From Clostridia bacterium (lineage in GTDB: Bacteria > Bacillota_A > Clostridia > Monoglobales > Monoglobaceae), in contig JAFSDQ010000015.1 in NCBI GenBank assembly GCA_017436135.1, positions 62,001 through 126,000 on the forward strand: a DNA stretch of 64,000 nucleotides, given 5' to 3'. The notes under the pieces are model-generated. The model saw nothing but the letters and a program-made list of their open reading frames with translations. It was not told the origin of the DNA and ran no database searches. The position numbers and the translations under genes were made by a program. Every line of letters begins with the position of its first letter. The stretch's first letter is position 1. Of this stretch, positions 54,455 to 62,710 are shown piece after piece.

Positions 54455-54931
54455 TTAGAAGCTTATCTTTTCGCCGTTGCGGGCTCTTTCGATAATTGCA
54501 TCTATTTCCTTGTCAGATAAATCCTTGGGATTTTTCTTCACAACAGCAGGGCTGTTCTTGCCTGCACCGTTTTCAGCAATACGATTTCTGCGCCCTTCAT
54601 ATCTTGCAAGGGCTTCCTGTACAGCCTCTGTTATAAGCTCTTCAGCATGAACAAGAACAAATGCCTCTTCAAGAGTCAATCCCTTTTCCAAAACATAAGC
54701 TTTAAATGCGGGATTTTTCATTTCCTCTTCCATATTGAAGTCGGGCTTCTTTTTCAGAAAATCACGATGTTGCTGTGCGATTTCCTCGACTCTGCTCTCG
54801 ATAAAGGCTTCTCTTTCCTCATCTGCCATGGGAAGCTTACCGCCTTTTTCCTTTGCGTCGCCTTTGCCGCCCTTTACCAGGGTGTTCATAGTTGGCTCTG
54901 TTTGTTTTTTTGTTGTGTAAAAATTTAACAT
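54455..54931 (-). CDS. Scaffold-like protein preceding the capsid gene
   Basis: A 158-residue highly charged, helical protein. The long central coiled region (about 45-130) and the basic-hydrophobic end (LSDKEIDAIIERARNGEKIS) match capsid-scaffold proteins placed just before major capsid genes. I choose ATG 54931, where GAGGAG lies 5 bases upstream; an upstream in-frame start at 54952 has none. First gene of the cassette; a portal or terminase would normally come before it but the divergent galK lies there. Confidence 0.5.
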   Translation of the reverse strand: MLNFYTTKKQTEPTMNTLVKGGKGDAKEKGGKLPMADEEREAFIESRVEEIAQQHRDFLKKKPDFNMEEEMKNPAFKAYVLEKGLTLEEAFVLVHAEELITEAVQEALARYEGRRNRIAENGAGKNSPAVVKKNPKDLSDKEIDAIIERARNGEKISF

Positions 54932-54971
54932 TTTTTCTCCTCTCTGCTTCATTTTATGAAGCTCATGTTTT

Positions 54972-55043
54972 CTATGCGGATTCCCGGGAATTTATTGATT
55001 TATCCTCCGCACAATAAGATAATACACCCCACAAAAGTGTCAT
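54972..55043 (-). CDS. Possible 23-residue leader peptide before the virion cassette
   Basis: An ORF with a strong AAGGGGAGG site 5 to 6 bases before ATG 55043 encodes MTLLWGVLSYCAEDKSINSR and three more residues. It ends 40 bp before the scaffold-like gene. The strong ribosome binding site is the only support; it may be a leader peptide, a remnant of a longer gene or chance. Confidence 0.25.
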   Translation of the reverse strand: MTLLWGVLSYCAEDKSINSRESA

Positions 55044-55056
55044 AACGTGCCTCCCC

Positions 55057-55085
55057 TTGATTTTTTTTAAAAATAATGATATACT
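55057..55085 (+). promoter_or_regulatory. Promoter of galK
   Basis: TTGATT, 17 bases, TATACT, 40 bases before the galK start. Confidence 0.65.
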
Positions 55086-55124
55086 CTTTTTAACACACAT
55101 AGGAAAAATCAGGAGGGCAACATC

Positions 55125-56291
55125 ATGATAAATCAACTTAAGAAACAATTTTTGGAAATTTTTGGCGGTGCTGATGAGGGAATCAGAGTTTTTTCCTCTC
55201 CCGGTCGTGTAAATCTTATTGGTGAGCATACAGATTATAACGGAGGGTATGTTTTTCCTGCCGCACTTACAATGGCTACAACCATCATTGCGCGTCCCAG
55301 AACCGACAGCCTTGTCCGTATGGCAGCAACTGACCTTGAGGGCATTGTAGAGGGTGACCTTAATACAATAGATAAATATAAAGACTTAAAATGGGGTAAC
55401 TACCAGTTTGGTATATTTGATGAATTGAGAAAATCAGGCTATAACATCTGCGGTGCAGATATGCTTTTCCACGATACCACACCCCACGGAGGCGGACTTT
55501 CCTCCTCGGCTGCAATTGAGATTTCTGCCGCAATTGCCATGGCAAGCCTTGGAGGTGCAAAAAATATTGATAATATAGAGCTTGCAAAAATCAGTCAGCT
55601 TGCCGAGCATAACTATATCGGTGTAAACTGCGGAATAATGGACCAGTTTGCGTCAGCTATGGGTAAGAAAAATCATTTGATTTTCTTAAACTGCAAGACC
55701 CTTGACTATAAGCTTGTCCCGATTAAGCTCGATGGCTATAAGCTGGTTATTTCCAACACAAACAAAAAACGCTCTCTTGCTGCATCAAAATACAACGAAA
55801 GACGCTCCCAGTGCGAAGCAGGTCTTGAAATTCTCAAGGAAGCAATGCCTCAAAAGGAATGCCTTGGAGATATATCTCCACAGGAGCTTGAAAATTCAAA
55901 GCATCTTATAGAGGACCCCATTGTTTTAAATCGTGTTACCCACGTTATTGAAGAGGATGACAGGGTTCTGAAGTCCATTGACGCACTCAATTCAGGCAAT
56001 CTTATTGAATTTGGCAAGCTTATGACAGCTTCCCATATTTCTCTTCGTGACCTTTACGAGGTTTCCTGTCCGGAGCTTGATACTTTGGTAGACAGCGCTC
56101 TTAATACAGAAGGTGTTCTTGGTTCAAGAATGACAGGAGCAGGCTTTGGCGGTTGTACTGTCAGCCTTGTAAAAGAGGACTGTGTTGACACCTTTATCGA
56201 AAAGGTGGGTGCTGATTACCTTGAGAAAATCGGTTATGCCGCTTCCTTCTATGTTTCTGAAATAGGCGACGGAGGAAGAGAAATTATTTAA
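55125..56291 (+). CDS. galK: Galactokinase
   Basis: A 388-residue GHMP kinase. GRVNLIGEHTDYN (27-39) is the galactokinase signature and HGGGLSSSAAIE (119-130) the ATP-binding loop; MTGAGFGGCTV near the C-terminus is the third GHMP motif. It phosphorylates galactose at C1. No galT, galE or galM lies in the window. AGGAGG lies 7 bases upstream. It is followed by its own terminator, so it is separate from the amino-sugar genes. Confidence 0.95.
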   Translation: MINQLKKQFLEIFGGADEGIRVFSSPGRVNLIGEHTDYNGGYVFPAALTMATTIIARPRTDSLVRMAATDLEGIVEGDLNTIDKYKDLKWGNYQFGIFDELRKSGYNICGADMLFHDTTPHGGGLSSSAAIEISAAIAMASLGGAKNIDNIELAKISQLAEHNYIGVNCGIMDQFASAMGKKNHLIFLNCKTLDYKLVPIKLDGYKLVISNTNKKRSLAASKYNERRSQCEAGLEILKEAMPQKECLGDISPQELENSKHLIEDPIVLNRVTHVIEEDDRVLKSIDALNSGNLIEFGKLMTASHISLRDLYEVSCPELDTLVDSALNTEGVLGSRMTGAGFGGCTVSLVKEDCVDTFIEKVGADYLEKIGYAASFYVSEIGDGGREII

Positions 56292-56307
56292 AACTTAAAT
56301 AAAACAT

Positions 56308-56352
56308 TTAACGGTGAGGATTCTTTTGAGAACCTCGCCGTTAATTACTTTT
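56308..56352 (+). terminator. Terminator of galK
   Basis: TTAACGGTGAGG pairs with CCTCGCCGTTAA with one G-T wobble, extended by a short inner helix, and is followed by a T-rich stretch. Confidence 0.75.
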
Positions 56353-56463
56353 TGTCAATTTTTATTTACACTTTTACATATTTTTCTTTTAATTGCATAT
56401 TATAATTATATAAAATTAAAATTTCCGCAACTAAAGGTTGCATAAAATTCAAACCATAATTGA

Positions 56464-56492
56464 TTGACTTTTTGCATATACATTTATATTAT
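56464..56492 (+). promoter_or_regulatory. Promoter of the HTH-GlmM operon
   Basis: TTGACT, 17 bases, TATTAT, with a 5' leader of about 50 bases containing the inverted repeat at 56507-56535. Confidence 0.6.
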
Positions 56493-56506
56493 TTATATAT
56501 AATAGT

Positions 56507-56535
56507 TTAACCTGAATCACACTGTTTAAGGTTAA
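56507..56535. promoter_or_regulatory. TTAACCT/AGGTTAA inverted repeat: candidate self-operator
   Basis: A perfect 7-bp inverted repeat with a 15-base spacer lies between the promoter and the start of a gene whose product has an N-terminal XRE helix-turn-helix. It suggests autoregulation. Confidence 0.4.
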
Positions 56536-56551
56536 GGAAAAGAGGATAACT

Positions 56552-58171
56552 ATGACTATTGGCGAAAAAATTACACGGCTTCGTACAGATGCGAATATGT
56601 CCCAGGAGCAACTTGCGGAAAGGGTTTCTGTTTCCCGTCAGTCTGTTTCAAAATGGGAAATGGATCAGACCCTTCCCCAGATTGACAATGTTCTTCAGCT
56701 GTGCGAAATATTCAGCATTTCTGCAGATGAGCTTTTAAAGGATGATATAAACATAAAAACCACAGCTCCCCCCTCGGTCCAAAATAAATATTTCGGCACA
56801 GACGGCTTCAGAGGAGAGGCAAATAAAACTCTGACCTCTATGCAGGCTTATAAAGTGGGAAGATTTTTAGGCTGGTACTACTCCTCTCAATTGTCGGGTT
56901 GCAGTAAGGTTGGTTATCGTCCCCGTATAGTTGTAGGAAAGGACACCAGACGTTCCAGCTATATGCTTGAATATTCAATCGTTGCAGGAATAACAGCCTC
57001 GGGGGCAGACGCACACATGCTGCATGTTACCACCACCCCCAGCGTATCTTATGTAACAAGACAGGACGAGTTTGATTGCGGAATTATGATTACCGCTTCT
57101 CACAATCCCTTCTTCGACAATGGTATTAAAGTTATAAATAGATACGGTGAAAAACTTGATGACCGCACAACCTCATTGATTGAAGCTTATATAGACGGCA
57201 ATCTTGCCCCGCTTGGTATAAGCGGTGATGATTTACCTCTCGCCCACAGAGAAAAAATAGGCTGTATAGTAGACTATGTTTCGGGCAGAAACAGATACCT
57301 TGGGTACTTGATTTCCCTTGCATCACACTCCTATAAGCACCTTAAAATAGGGCTTGACTGCGCCAATGGTGCATCCTGGATGCTGGCAAGCTCTCTTTTT
57401 GGTGCTCTCGGGGCAAAAACCGAGGTTATCGGTGCAGAACCTGACGGACTTAATATAAACACAAAGTGCGGGTCAACTCATATTGAAAAGCTGTGCAGGC
57501 TTGTTAAAGAAAAACATCTTGATATGGGTTTTGCCTTCGATGGCGATGCCGACCGCTGTATTGCCGTAGACGAAAACGGAAACATAGTTGACGGGGACAA
57601 GATAATGTATATTTTAAGCAAGCGTCTTCTGGACCGTGGGATGCTCAATGATAATACTCTGGTTACAACAGTTATGTCCAACAGCGGACTTTTTTCTTCC
57701 CTTGAAAAAATCGGTGTTCGTTGCCAGCAAACAACTGTAGGCGACAGGTTTGTCTATGAGTGTATGAACGAAAACGATTACTCTCTCGGCGGGGAGCAAT
57801 CAGGGCATATTATTATGAAAAAATACGCAACAACAGGCGACGGGCTTCTTACCGCTATTATGATAACAGAGGAGCTTTGTGACAAAAAAACTACCCTCTC
57901 TAAATTAGCCGAGCCTGTACACCTGTATCCCCAGTACACAAAAAATCTTAAGGTTGAGAATAAATCAGCAGTTATGGAGGATTCAGAGATTTTGAAGGTG
58001 TTTGAAGATGTTAACTCCGCCCTTGGGGGAAAAGGCAGAGCTCTTCTGCGTCAAAGCGGAACAGAGCCTGTTATCCGTATAATGATAGAGTGTGAGGACA
58101 TCAGCAAATGCGAAGAGTACGCAAACAAAATTGCAGATAAAATTACAGAGGGAGGCTATTGCTGTGAATAG
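56552..58171 (+). CDS. XRE-family HTH fused to phosphoglucosamine mutase
   Basis: A 539-residue fusion. Residues 4-62 form a Cro/C1-type helix-turn-helix (IGEKITRLRTDANMSQEQLA, VSVSRQSVSKWEMDQTLPQI) of the kind usually found in regulators. Residues 78-535 form a complete GlmM-like phosphohexomutase: FGTDGFRGEA, TASHNP (181-186, phosphoserine 183), DGDADR (330-335), GGEQSGH (413-419, typical of GlmM) and QSGTEPVIR (501-509). GlmM converts glucosamine-6-phosphate to glucosamine-1-phosphate. The enzyme part has all key residues, so it may be both active and DNA-binding. Next in the operon are an acyltransferase-like protein and nagB, which fits amino-sugar flux control. Confidence 0.9.
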   Translation: MTIGEKITRLRTDANMSQEQLAERVSVSRQSVSKWEMDQTLPQIDNVLQLCEIFSISADELLKDDINIKTTAPPSVQNKYFGTDGFRGEANKTLTSMQAYKVGRFLGWYYSSQLSGCSKVGYRPRIVVGKDTRRSSYMLEYSIVAGITASGADAHMLHVTTTPSVSYVTRQDEFDCGIMITASHNPFFDNGIKVINRYGEKLDDRTTSLIEAYIDGNLAPLGISGDDLPLAHREKIGCIVDYVSGRNRYLGYLISLASHSYKHLKIGLDCANGASWMLASSLFGALGAKTEVIGAEPDGLNINTKCGSTHIEKLCRLVKEKHLDMGFAFDGDADRCIAVDENGNIVDGDKIMYILSKRLLDRGMLNDNTLVTTVMSNSGLFSSLEKIGVRCQQTTVGDRFVYECMNENDYSLGGEQSGHIIMKKYATTGDGLLTAIMITEELCDKKTTLSKLAEPVHLYPQYTKNLKVENKSAVMEDSEILKVFEDVNSALGGKGRALLRQSGTEPVIRIMIECEDISKCEEYANKIADKITEGGYCCE

Positions 58172-58835
58172 ATTTGTAAAAACCCAGGAATTATTTGATT
58201 GTAAAACCCCATATCTTACAGAGTTCTTTAAAAGGAGCACATACCCCTGGGATATGATACCCGCAATAAGCGAGTATATCAAAACACTTCTCTCCGATGG
58301 ACTTGAGGGCTTTACAAAGCACGCAGACGGAGTGTATGTAGGAGAAAACGTCACAATTGCCCCTACAGCCACAATTCATGGCCCTACAATTATAGGAAAT
58401 AATACCGAAATCCGTCCCGGTGCATATATCAGGGGAAATGTAATTATAGGAGATAACTGTGTAATAGGAAATTCTACGGAAATTAAAAACAGTATTTTGC
58501 TTGACAAAGTTCAGGTACCGCATTATAATTATATAGGTGATTCGATTTTAGGCAACAGAGCACACATGGGGGCAGGAGCCGTGTGTTCAAATCTTAAGGC
58601 TGACGGCAGTAATGTTGTTGTCCGGGGAGATGTTTTATATCGAACAGGGCTCCGTAAACTTGGAGGAATTCTGGGGGACGGCGCTGACATTGGTTGCGGC
58701 TGTGTTTTAAACCCCGGTACTGTAATCGGTAAAAATACCTCTGTATATCCTATGACTGCTCTTCGTGGAGTTTTACCAGACAACTCTATTGTTAAAAGCA
58801 TGAAAAACATTGTGTCCCGGTTGCCGAAAAAATAA
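58164..58835 (+). CDS. GlmU-C-terminal-like left-handed beta-helix protein
   Basis: A 223-residue protein. After a helical N-terminus (VKTQELFDCKTPYLTEFFKR) it has a hexapeptide-repeat left-handed beta-helix (about 75-190: VTIAPTATIHGPTIIGNNTE, VIIGDNCVIGNSTEIK), as in the acetyltransferase half of GlmU. It has no nucleotidyltransferase domain, so it is not a full GlmU. Such stand-alone proteins are annotated as UDP-N-acetylglucosamine pyrophosphorylase-related acyltransferases; the activity is inferred. I start at GTG 58164 (GGGAGG upstream), overlapping the HTH-GlmM gene by 8 bases. Confidence 0.85.
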   Translation: MNRFVKTQELFDCKTPYLTEFFKRSTYPWDMIPAISEYIKTLLSDGLEGFTKHADGVYVGENVTIAPTATIHGPTIIGNNTEIRPGAYIRGNVIIGDNCVIGNSTEIKNSILLDKVQVPHYNYIGDSILGNRAHMGAGAVCSNLKADGSNVVVRGDVLYRTGLRKLGGILGDGADIGCGCVLNPGTVIGKNTSVYPMTALRGVLPDNSIVKSMKNIVSRLPKK

Positions 58836-58853
58836 TAAACCGGAGGAATTATT

Positions 58854-59564
58854 ATGAGATTTATAACAGTTGAAAACTATGACGAATTAAGCAAGCTTGC
58901 AGCGGGAATTATTGCGGCACAAGTAATATTAAAGCCCAATTGTGTTTTAGGTCTTGCAACAGGCTCGTCACCCCTTGGCACCTATGCAAACCTTGTTGAA
59001 AAAAACAAGGCTGGAGAGGTTGACTTTTCAGAGGTTACTTCAGTAAACCTTGACGAATATGCAGGGCTTCCCGGTGATAACGAACAGAGCTATCGTTATT
59101 TTATGGACACAAATCTTTTCTCTAAAATAAATATAGACAGAGAAAAAACTTACGTTCCCAGCGGTACAGCAGGCAACCCCCAGGAAGAGTGCAAGCAATA
59201 TGACCAGTTGATTGCTGACCTTGGCGGAATTGACCTTCAGCTTTTGGGCATCGGTCTTGACGGACATATCGGTTTTAACGAACCTGACGATGCTTTTACA
59301 AAGGAAACACATGTTGTTACCCTTGATGAGTCTACAATTGAAGCTAACTCACGTTTCTTTGATTCTATTGATGATGTTCCAAGAGAGGCATTGACAATGG
59401 GTGTTGGAGCAATTATGAATGCCAAAAAGGTTCTTCTTATTGCAAATGGCGCAAACAAGAAGGATATTTTAGAGCAAGCCTTCTATGGTCCTATTACACC
59501 AAAGGTTCCGGCTTCAATTCTTCAGCTTCATCCTGATTTCACTGTAATCTACAGCAAAAACTAA
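58854..59564 (+). CDS. nagB: Glucosamine-6-phosphate deaminase
   Basis: A 236-residue enzyme with VLGLATGSSPLGTY (substrate phosphate loop), VNLDEYAGL and GIGLDGHIGFNEP (catalytic Asp and His). It converts glucosamine-6-phosphate to fructose-6-phosphate and ammonia; GlmM in the same operon uses the same substrate toward wall synthesis, so the two set the fork between catabolism and anabolism. GGAGG lies upstream and the gene follows the beta-helix gene by 18 bp. Confidence 0.95.
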   Translation: MRFITVENYDELSKLAAGIIAAQVILKPNCVLGLATGSSPLGTYANLVEKNKAGEVDFSEVTSVNLDEYAGLPGDNEQSYRYFMDTNLFSKINIDREKTYVPSGTAGNPQEECKQYDQLIADLGGIDLQLLGIGLDGHIGFNEPDDAFTKETHVVTLDESTIEANSRFFDSIDDVPREALTMGVGAIMNAKKVLLIANGANKKDILEQAFYGPITPKVPASILQLHPDFTVIYSKN

Positions 59565-59579
59565 TCTTCAGACATAATC

Positions 59580-59615
59580 AAAGGGTGCAGTTCATCTGAA
59601 CTGCACCCTTTTTAT
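59580..59615 (+). terminator. Terminator of the HTH-glmM/nagB operon
   Basis: AAAGGGTGCAGTTCA and TGAACTGCACCCTTT form a 15-bp perfect stem with a TC loop, followed by T residues. Confidence 0.9.
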
Positions 59616-59640
59616 TATAAACCATAATTTAATCAATTTT

Positions 59641-59750
59641 GCAACTCCTCCCGGCACGCGCCCCGTGCCACCCTCCTCAATGAGGAGGGCTCAATTTGGC
59701 CTCCCTCTTTGAGGGAGGTGGATTGCCGTAAGGCAATACGGTGGGAGTTT
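59641..59750. repeat. Palindromic intergenic repeat (MITE-like)
   Basis: The ends are imperfect inverted repeats (AACTCCTCCCG against CGGTGGGAGTT). Inside are four hairpins in series: GGCACG/CGTGCC, CCCTCCTC/GAGGAGGG, CCTCCCTC/GAGGGAGG and a TTGCC/GGCAA stem. No ORF is seen. It fills part of the 300-bp gap between nagB and uvrA; the rest (59751-59869) holds a GGGCC/GGCCC hairpin at 59773-59790 with a CCCTACAA-like end similar to the element at 41858, and nothing else recognisable. Confidence 0.6.
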
Positions 59751-59869
59751 GAAATCTTTTTCGCTTTCTTCAGGGCCGGTGGAGGCCCTCCCCTACAATG
59801 CGGCAACGGCATATAATTTGTATATCAAAAATAGATGCAGTATAAGATATACTGTATCCATTTTTATTA

Positions 59870-62698
59870 TTACAAATATTTCTTCAAATACTGTCCCGTA
59901 TATGACTTTTTGCATTTTGCCACCTTTTCAGGAGTTCCGCAGGCTACAATCTCCCCACCTTTGTCCCCTCCTTCAGGGCCTAAATCTATAATATAATCTG
60001 CAGTTTTAATCATATCAAGGTTATGCTCGATTACCACAACAGTATTTCCCGTATCCACAAGCTTCTGCAAAACCTCTGTCAGCTTATGCACATCTGCACT
60101 GTGGAGTCCCGTTGTTGGCTCATCCAATACATATATAGTATTCCCTGTGCTTCTTTTTGAAAGCTCGGTTGCAAGCTTAACACGTTGTGCCTCTCCCCCC
60201 GACAGAGTAGTGGAGGGCTGACCTATTTTGATGTAGCCAAGTCCCACATCATAAAGTGTGTCCAGCTTTCTTTTAATTTTGGGAATATTTTCGAAAAATT
60301 CGCAACCCTCTTCAACGGTCATTTCCAGCACCTGATGTATATTTTTCCCCTTATATCTTACTTCAAGGGTTTCCCTGTTGTATCGCTTACCTCCGCATAC
60401 CTCACAGGGCACATACACATCCGGCAGAAAGTGCATCTCTATCTTTATTATTCCGTCCCCCTGGCAAGACTCACATCTTCCGCCCTTTACATTAAAGCTG
60501 AATCTGCCCGAGCTGTAACCCCTTGCCTTTGCCTCGGGAGTCATGGCAAACAGGCTTCTTATATCCCCAAACAAGCCTGTATAGGTGGCGGGATTGCTCC
60601 TGGGAGTTCTGCCTATGGGGGATTGGTCAATATCTATTATTTTGTCAAGATTTTCAATTCCCTCTATCTTTTTGTATTTTCCCGGAATCTTTTTTGCACC
60701 GTTTAGCTCGTTGGCAAGAGCTTTATGAAGAATTTCATTTATAAGGGAGCTTTTACCGCTTCCCGATACGCCTGTTACACAGGTAAAGGTTCCTAAAGGA
60801 ATTTTAACATCAATATTTTTAAGGTTATTTTCCATGGCACCCTTTATTGTTATAAATTTCCCGTTACCATCTCTTCTTTTCTCGGGGACAGGTATCTTCT
60901 TTTTACCGCTTAAATATTGTCCTGTTTCCGAGGTTTCACATTTCATTATTTCTTCCGCTGTGCCCTCTGCAACAATTTCTCCTCCATGAATTCCCGCCCC
61001 GGGGCCTATGTCAATTATGTGGTCTGCCGCAAGCATTGTATCCTCGTCGTGTTCTACCACAAGAAGAGTGTTTCCAAGGTCCCGAAGCCGCTTCAGGGTT
61101 TCTATCAGTTTACCGTTGTCCCTTTGATGAAGCCCGATACTTGGCTCGTCAAGTATATATATAACCCCCATAAGGCTCGAACCAATCTGGGTGGCAAGCC
61201 TTATTCTCTGTGCCTCTCCTCCTGACAGAGTTCCTGCACTTCTTGACAGGGTGAGGTAATCAAGTCCTACATTTACTAAAAAACCAAGTCTGCCTATAAT
61301 CTCCTTTAGAATATTTTTGGCAATTACCACGTCCTTGCCTGTAAGCTTTTCAGACAGCTCTGTGAAAAATTTCAGTGCATCTGAAATTGACAGGTTTGTA
61401 ACCTGGTTTATATTGCGTCCGTCCACTGTAACAGCAAGGGTTTCCGGCTTCAATCTTGTTCCGTGGCAATCGGGACAATTCATACTTACCATATAATTCT
61501 CAATATCCGCCTTTGCCCACTCGGAATTGGTTTCGTCATGCCGCCTTTTAAGGTTATTGATTACACCTTCAAACCGGGCATACTGCACACCCTTTGCATA
61601 TCGTCTGTCATAGGTCAGCTTTAGCTTTTCGCCCCGTGTACCATAGAGAATTATATCAAGAACATCATCGGGAAGCTCCTCAATTGGAGTGTCAAGGCTA
61701 AACCCATATCTCTCTGCCATTCCCTCATAGTACATTCTTGAAATACTTTGCGCCTCTGTGCCTGACCAGCCCGGCGCCAAAATAGCCCCCTCATTTATGC
61801 TCAAGCTTTTGTCAGGAATAATAAGGTCGGGGGAAACCATTGTAATTGTACCAAGACCCATACAACTGGGGCAAGCGCCGTAAGGAGTATTGAATGAAAA
61901 CATTCTGGGCGTAAGCTCCTCTATACTTATACCGCAATCATCGCAGGCATAATTCTGGCTGAATGTCATATCTTCTCCGTCGATAATAGAAATCGTTACA
62001 ATTCCGTCTGCCATACCAAGAGCCGTTTCTATAGAGTCCGCAAGCCTTTTTTCCATTCCCTCCCGCACTGCAAGACGGTCTATTACAATGTCTATATTAT
62101 GCTTCTTCTGCTTATCAAGCTTTATTGGTTCTCCTGTAAGCTCCAACATTTCTCCGTCCACACGGACTCTGACAAAGCCGTTCTTTCGTGCATTTTCAAA
62201 AGTTTTGGCATACTCGCCCTTTCTTCCCCTTGCAACAGGTGCCATAATCTGAATTTTGGTTTTTTCCGGCAGAGCGAGGACTGCGTCTGTAATCTGGTCA
62301 ATGGATTGAGGGGCAATTTCTTTTCCGCATTTGGGACAATGAGGCACACCAATATTGGCAAACAAAAGTCTGATATAGTCGTATACCTCTGTAACTGTAC
62401 CCACCGTTGACCTGGGATTTTTGCTGGTTGTTTTCTGGTCAATGGAAATAGCCGGTGAGAGCCCCTCTATGGATTCCACATCCGGCTTGTCCATCTGTCC
62501 CAAAAACATTCTTGCATAAGCAGAAAGGGACTCTACATATCTACGCTGTCCCTCTGCATATATGGTTTCAAAGGCAAGAGAGGATTTGCCCGAACCGCTG
62601 AGTCCTGTCAGCACCACAAATTTATCTCTCGGTATTTCCAGAGAGATATTTTTAAGGTTATTCTCTTTTGCCCCTTTAATTATTATATTTTTGTTCAT
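59870..62698 (-). CDS. uvrA: Excinuclease ABC subunit A
   Basis: A 942-residue UvrA. Two ABC ATPase modules are visible, each with Walker A (GLSGSGKSS near residue 33 and GVSGSGKSS in the second half), signature ([12 protein letters not shown] and [12 protein letters not shown]) and Walker B ([22 protein letters not shown]). Zinc-binding Cys pairs occur at CDDCG...CPSC and CESCQG...CEVCGG. It scans DNA for lesions and loads UvrB in nucleotide excision repair. Length is standard. It follows uvrB by 12 bp. Confidence 0.97.
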   Translation of the reverse strand: MNKNIIIKGAKENNLKNISLEIPRDKFVVLTGLSGSGKSSLAFETIYAEGQRRYVESLSAYARMFLGQMDKPDVESIEGLSPAISIDQKTTSKNPRSTVGTVTEVYDYIRLLFANIGVPHCPKCGKEIAPQSIDQITDAVLALPEKTKIQIMAPVARGRKGEYAKTFENARKNGFVRVRVDGEMLELTGEPIKLDKQKKHNIDIVIDRLAVREGMEKRLADSIETALGMADGIVTISIIDGEDMTFSQNYACDDCGISIEELTPRMFSFNTPYGACPSCMGLGTITMVSPDLIIPDKSLSINEGAILAPGWSGTEAQSISRMYYEGMAERYGFSLDTPIEELPDDVLDIILYGTRGEKLKLTYDRRYAKGVQYARFEGVINNLKRRHDETNSEWAKADIENYMVSMNCPDCHGTRLKPETLAVTVDGRNINQVTNLSISDALKFFTELSEKLTGKDVVIAKNILKEIIGRLGFLVNVGLDYLTLSRSAGTLSGGEAQRIRLATQIGSSLMGVIYILDEPSIGLHQRDNGKLIETLKRLRDLGNTLLVVEHDEDTMLAADHIIDIGPGAGIHGGEIVAEGTAEEIMKCETSETGQYLSGKKKIPVPEKRRDGNGKFITIKGAMENNLKNIDVKIPLGTFTCVTGVSGSGKSSLINEILHKALANELNGAKKIPGKYKKIEGIENLDKIIDIDQSPIGRTPRSNPATYTGLFGDIRSLFAMTPEAKARGYSSGRFSFNVKGGRCESCQGDGIIKIEMHFLPDVYVPCEVCGGKRYNRETLEVRYKGKNIHQVLEMTVEEGCEFFENIPKIKRKLDTLYDVGLGYIKIGQPSTTLSGGEAQRVKLATELSKRSTGNTIYVLDEPTTGLHSADVHKLTEVLQKLVDTGNTVVVIEHNLDMIKTADYIIDLGPEGGDKGGEIVACGTPEKVAKCKKSYTGQYLKKYL

Positions 62699-62710
62699 TT
62701 TGTTCTCCTT

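Noticed and set aside
49157..55043. Complete prophage
   Set aside because: Only structural genes are present; there is no integrase, terminase, portal, replication or lysis gene, and no att repeats were seen.
59641..59815. CRISPR-like array suggested by serial palindromes
   Set aside because: The hairpins differ in sequence and have no regularly spaced unique spacers; no cas gene is nearby.
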